Shown piece by piece: positions 61,609 through 64,000 of a stretch of DNA of 64,000 nt (within the stretch, counting starts at the first letter, position 1; each line of letters opens with the position of its first letter). The notes under the pieces were generated by a model, which saw nothing but the letters and a program-made list of their open reading frames with translations, was not told the DNA's origin and made no database searches. The position numbers were made by a program, and so were the translations under genes. Source of the stretch: Prorocentrum cordatum (lineage: Eukaryota; Sar; Dinophyceae; Prorocentrales; Prorocentraceae); the NCBI GenBank assembly GCA_963575745.1, contig CAUYUJ010019282.1, positions 262,680 to 326,679 of the forward strand, in the 5' to 3' direction.

Positions 61609-62045
61609 CTCTCCCCCCATCCTCTGAATCCGCCCCGCCCCCATTCCCCACCCCTCTGCTCCTTGGCGCCGCTCCTGGGTGGAAGTGGTGCGTTTGTTTG
61701 CGCTCGTGCCTTCGCCCTCCCATCGCCCTTCCTCCTCCTCCGCCCCCGCCTTCGGTCTCCGCCTTCCTTGCCCCCCGCCTCCTCCGCTGCCTACCTGGCC
61801 GCCCCCCCCCCCCCCCCCCCCCCCCCCCCACCACCACCACCACCAACCACCACCCCCACAACCCACCCACCCACCCACACCACCACCCCATCCCCCCTCG
61901 AGGGCGCCGAGCTCCGTTGCTCCAGGGGCGGGAGTGGGGACAAAGGGGGGCTGGGTGGCCAGGAAGGGGGCGACGACGCGAGCGGGGGAAGGCCGAGGAC
62001 AAGGGGGGGGGGGGGGGGGCTGAGCTCACGCCGACGCGCGGCCCA
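61380..62045. repeat. Polypyrimidine tract, ~28-C run and G run
   Basis: CTCCTC/CCCCCT-rich from 61385 to 61620, a C run from about 61802 to about 61829 followed by CCA/ACC repeats, and a G run at about 62003-62020. The opposite-strand frames are poly-Gly, poly-Arg or poly-Glu and are not genes. Confidence 0.9.
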
Positions 62046-62128
62046 CGTGGCTCAGCGGGGTGGCCGCTAAAACGATCATGATATGTGGCTTGCGCCAGCC
62101 GTCCCCGTGCACGTCCCCTGGAACACAT

Positions 62129-62437
62129 TTATCCCTGGGTCCTGTGGCACATGTGGCAGAGAAGGTGGTGCTTGGGCGTTCTGTCTATCTTCGCAGCTTT
62201 GATTGACGCCATATGGACATGCACCGCGCGCAGAACCGCATCCACTGTCTCAGGCGACGGGACCGCAACAGTCTTTCTCAATTCATCGAACAGGGTGACC
62301 AGAGTAGAGCCTGCGCCCAGCAGCGGGGCGCCGAAAATACCGATACCACCATAACGAATCAGTTCGTCCCTGGCAAATTTTATGATAATGCTAACCTCGC
62401 CCGCCTTGAGCGACATCGATGAACCGCCATGGTCCAC
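62129..62437 (-). CDS. Hypothetical 102-aa protein
   Basis: The minus frame reads MDHGGSSMSLKAGEVSIIIK, FARDELIRYGGIGIFGAPLL, TLVTLFDELRKTVAVPSPET, VDAVLRAVHVHMASIKAAKI and TPKHHLLCHMCHRTQG. Composition is natural and unlike the low-complexity flanks, so it is probably a true coding fragment. The PKHHLxxH ending resembles a PKxHxxxH motif I recall from uncharacterised and transposase-like proteins, but I cannot name the family. The frame is isolated between a polypyrimidine and a polypurine region, and introns or truncation on both sides are possible. Confidence 0.5.
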   Translation of the reverse strand: MDHGGSSMSLKAGEVSIIIKFARDELIRYGGIGIFGAPLLGAGSTLVTLFDELRKTVAVPSPETVDAVLRAVHVHMASIKAAKIDRTPKHHLLCHMCHRTQG

Positions 62438-62517
62438 ATTCTGGAAGCAGGCTTCTTTCCCGAGCGACCCCCCTCACGCGTCTAGCTTGGGAAACTGCCA
62501 GCGTGCTCACCCTGTCG

Positions 62518-62640
62518 TTCCTCCCTCCCCCTCCCCCCCTCCTCCCCCCTCCTCCCCCTCCCCCTCCTCCTCTTCCTCCTCCTCCTCCTCCTCCTCCTCC
62601 TCCTCCTCCTCCTCCCCCTCCTCCCCCCCCTCCTCTGCCC
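62518..62640. repeat. (CCT)n polypyrimidine tract
   Basis: CTCCCCCTCC then (CTC)n. A nearby inverted pair, CGACCGAGAATCAG and CTGATTCTTGGTCG, lies at about 62679-62710. Confidence 0.92.
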
Positions 62641-62678
62641 CTCTCCGACCCTGCCCCCTCGCGGGGAAGGACGCGCGC

Positions 62679-62711
62679 GACCGAGAATCAGGGTGCTGAT
62701 TCTTGGTCGCG
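62679..62711. repeat. Inverted repeat CGCGACCGAGAATCAG / CTGATTCTTGGTCGCG
   Basis: Two arms of about 16 bp, separated by only a few bases, pair with one mismatch and would form a hairpin between the pyrimidine tract and the following GC-rich segment. Confidence 0.8.
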
Positions 62712-62979
62712 CGTGTCGTTCCTCGCGGGGTCGGCGCTGTCCGAGCTGCCTCTCGACTGCCACCCCAACGCTGCCCCCCCCGCAAAGCGGCCGCGGCGGG
62801 GCCCTAGAGCTCGCACGCCACGCAGCCCATGTAGATGGGCCTGCGGACGTTCGCACGCCCGCACAGGGCGCACATTAGCACGGGGTGGGCGCAATCGTCC
62901 GGCACGGCAGCCGACTCGGGGGGCTCCTGCCGAGGCCGCCGCTCGGTGAGGCGGGGTGGGCAGAGGGCGCGCGGGAGAA

Positions 62980-63104
62980 GGAGGGGGGGGGGGGGGAGGA
63001 GGCGGAGGAGGAGGAAGAGGAGAAGGACCAGGAGGAGGACGACGATCGTCGAGGAGGACGAGGAGGAGGACGAGGGGGAGGAGGAAAGGGGAGGAGGAGG
63101 AGGA

Positions 63105-63136
<32 letters not shown>

Positions 63137-63480
63137 GAGGAGGAGGAGGAGGAGGGAGGGAAGGGAGAGGAGGAGGAGGAGGAGGAGGAGGAGGAGAGGA
63201 GGAGGAGGAGGAGGGGAGGAGAGAGCGGAGGAGGAGGCGGAGGACGAGCAGGAGGACGAGGAGGGAGGAGGAGGACGAGCAGGAGGACAAGGATGAGGAC
63301 GACGAAGAGGAGGACGAGGAGGAAGAGGGGGGGGGGAGGAGGGGGAGGAGACGACGAAGACGAGGAGGGAGATGAGGAGGAGGGGGAGGAGGGGGAGGAG
63401 GAGAAGGAGGAGGACGAGGAGGAGGAGGAGCTCGGAGGAGTGGACGGCGAGAAGGATGATTGAGGCAAGGGGGAGGGGCG
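62980..63480. repeat. ~500-bp (GGA)n polypurine tract
   Basis: Nearly pure G/A on the plus strand, mostly GAGGAG with GAC interruptions. It is a candidate triplex (H-DNA) former and a mirror repeat. The Glu/Arg/Gly- or Ser/Pro-rich frames are artefacts. Confidence 0.93.
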
Positions 63481-63539
63481 GGCGGAGGAGGAGGAGGAGG
63501 AAGGATGACCATGCCAGAAAGAATGGGGAAGGAGGGCCA

Positions 63540-64000
63540 GGAGGGGGACGGTGACCACGACGACGACTGCGACGAGCTCCTCGTCGACATCGATCTCTTC
63601 GTGCGCATTGTCTCTCTCGGGGCCAACCTCGCCGTCGAGGAGGCCGATCCTGTCGACCTCGCCGTCGAGGATGCCGATCCTGTCGACCTCGCCGTGAGTG
63701 CCGCTCTCGAGATCGATGAGGGCGATGGGCTCCATCATGCTGGGCCCCATCATATTGGGCTCCATCGTGGGCTCCATCCTGGGCTCCATCTTGGGCTCCA
63801 TCTTGGGCTCCATCATCGTGGGCTCCATCATCGTGGGCTCCATCACGTTGGGCTCCATCGTGGGCTCCATCTTGGGCTCCATCATGTTGGGCTCCATCGT
63901 GGGCTCCATCATGTCGGGCTCCATCATGTCGGGCTCCACCATGTCGGGCTCCATCATGTCGGGCTCCATCATATCGGGCCCCATCTCGGGCTCCATGTTG
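63540..64000 (-). CDS. Met-Glu-Pro repeat protein, 5' end beyond right window edge
   Basis: The minus frame runs from the right edge. Residues about 1-85 are tandem pentapeptides and hexapeptides (MEPDM, MEPTM, MEPNM, MEPKM) from 12-18-bp DNA units GGGCTCCATCnnG. Then come IALIDLESGTHGEVD and two copies of a decapeptide, DRIGILDGEV / DRIGLLDGEV (30-bp units), then ERDNAHEEIDVDEELVAVVV, a hydrophobic stretch that could be a membrane segment. Beyond about 63540 the frame enters the polypurine tract. The open frame may be only a product of a repeat with period divisible by three, but the acidic non-repeat part looks protein-like. No family is recognised. Confidence 0.4.

Noticed and set aside
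61288-62128. Pro-rich plus frames and Gly/Arg-rich minus frame
   Set aside because: Polypyrimidine tract translated; no motif.
62688-63626. Ser/Pro-rich minus frame of 312 codons
   Set aside because: It is the reverse strand of the GGA tract; composition is wholly explained by the repeat.
1-64000. CRISPR array, operons, Shine-Dalgarno sites, rho-independent terminators
   Set aside because: Repeats are not of CRISPR form, and the retroelement types, introns and composition indicate a eukaryotic nuclear genome.
1-64000. Dinoflagellate spliced-leader relics
   Set aside because: I looked for the conserved ATTTTGGCTCAAG core and did not find it by eye; a computed search would settle this.

Overview
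The window looks like nuclear DNA of a dinoflagellate alga. The signs are high G+C, many GTC/ATC/GGA/CTC triplet tracts, long homopolymer G or C runs, and decayed retroelements whose protein signatures (YR-bearing DIRS-like elements, Ty1/copia with a short integrase D-to-E spacing, LINEs with an RNase H) I recognise from dinoflagellate genomes. The G+C level would suit Prorocentrum or Polarella, but the genus is a guess. I see no rRNA, no convincing tRNA, no spliced-leader relic and no intact housekeeping gene. Most real coding signal is retroelement, usually broken by frameshifts, and only one possible host-type protein stands out (a UPF1-like helicase fragment with a long unknown downstream frame).

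Layout. 0-5.6 kb, minus strand: DIRS-like element 1 (Gag with two frameshifts, an RT-RNase H frame, then after a single TGA a linker and a tyrosine recombinase in the same frame, cut by the left window edge). 5.6-12.2 kb: GC-rich DNA with a ~87-bp tandem repeat and scattered minus-strand coding-like fragments. 12.3-13.25 kb, minus: remnant of another retroelement gag. 13.3-19.5 kb: tandem repeats and microsatellites, including a 21-bp minisatellite whose frames are largely open. 19.5-27.1 kb, minus: Ty1/copia element (Gag with CCCH zinc fingers, protease, integrase, RT, RNase H), its 3' end cut off by a composite repeat. 27.1-32.7 kb: repeats and hypothetical fragments. 32.7-36.9 kb, minus: a 946-codon unknown frame downstream of the SF1 helicase fragment. 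37-40.1 kb: more repeats, including a second copy of the composite repeat family seen at 17-19.5 kb. 40.35-41.3 kb, minus: RNase H and zinc-binding tail of a LINE. 41.3-48.0 kb: a higher-order satellite built from ~330-bp units bounded by two other shared segments, arranged as two super-units. 48.4-52.85 kb, plus: a decayed LINE (endonuclease, RT, RNase H, zinc tail). 53-55.6 kb: microsatellite, C-runs and a 100-bp duplication. 55.9-58.45 kb, minus: DIRS-like element 2 (RT, RNase H, YR, all damaged). 58.46-59.56 kb: palindromes, then a ~46-bp minisatellite. 59.6-64 kb: short repeats, polypyrimidine and polypurine tracts, a 102-codon ORF, and a Met-Glu-Pro repeat ORF running off the right edge.

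Together this is a retrotransposon graveyard in which at least five element types sit between satellites. The retroelement genes are annotated as domains, because most are split across frames. Motif readings were made by eye, and no alignment or database search was run.
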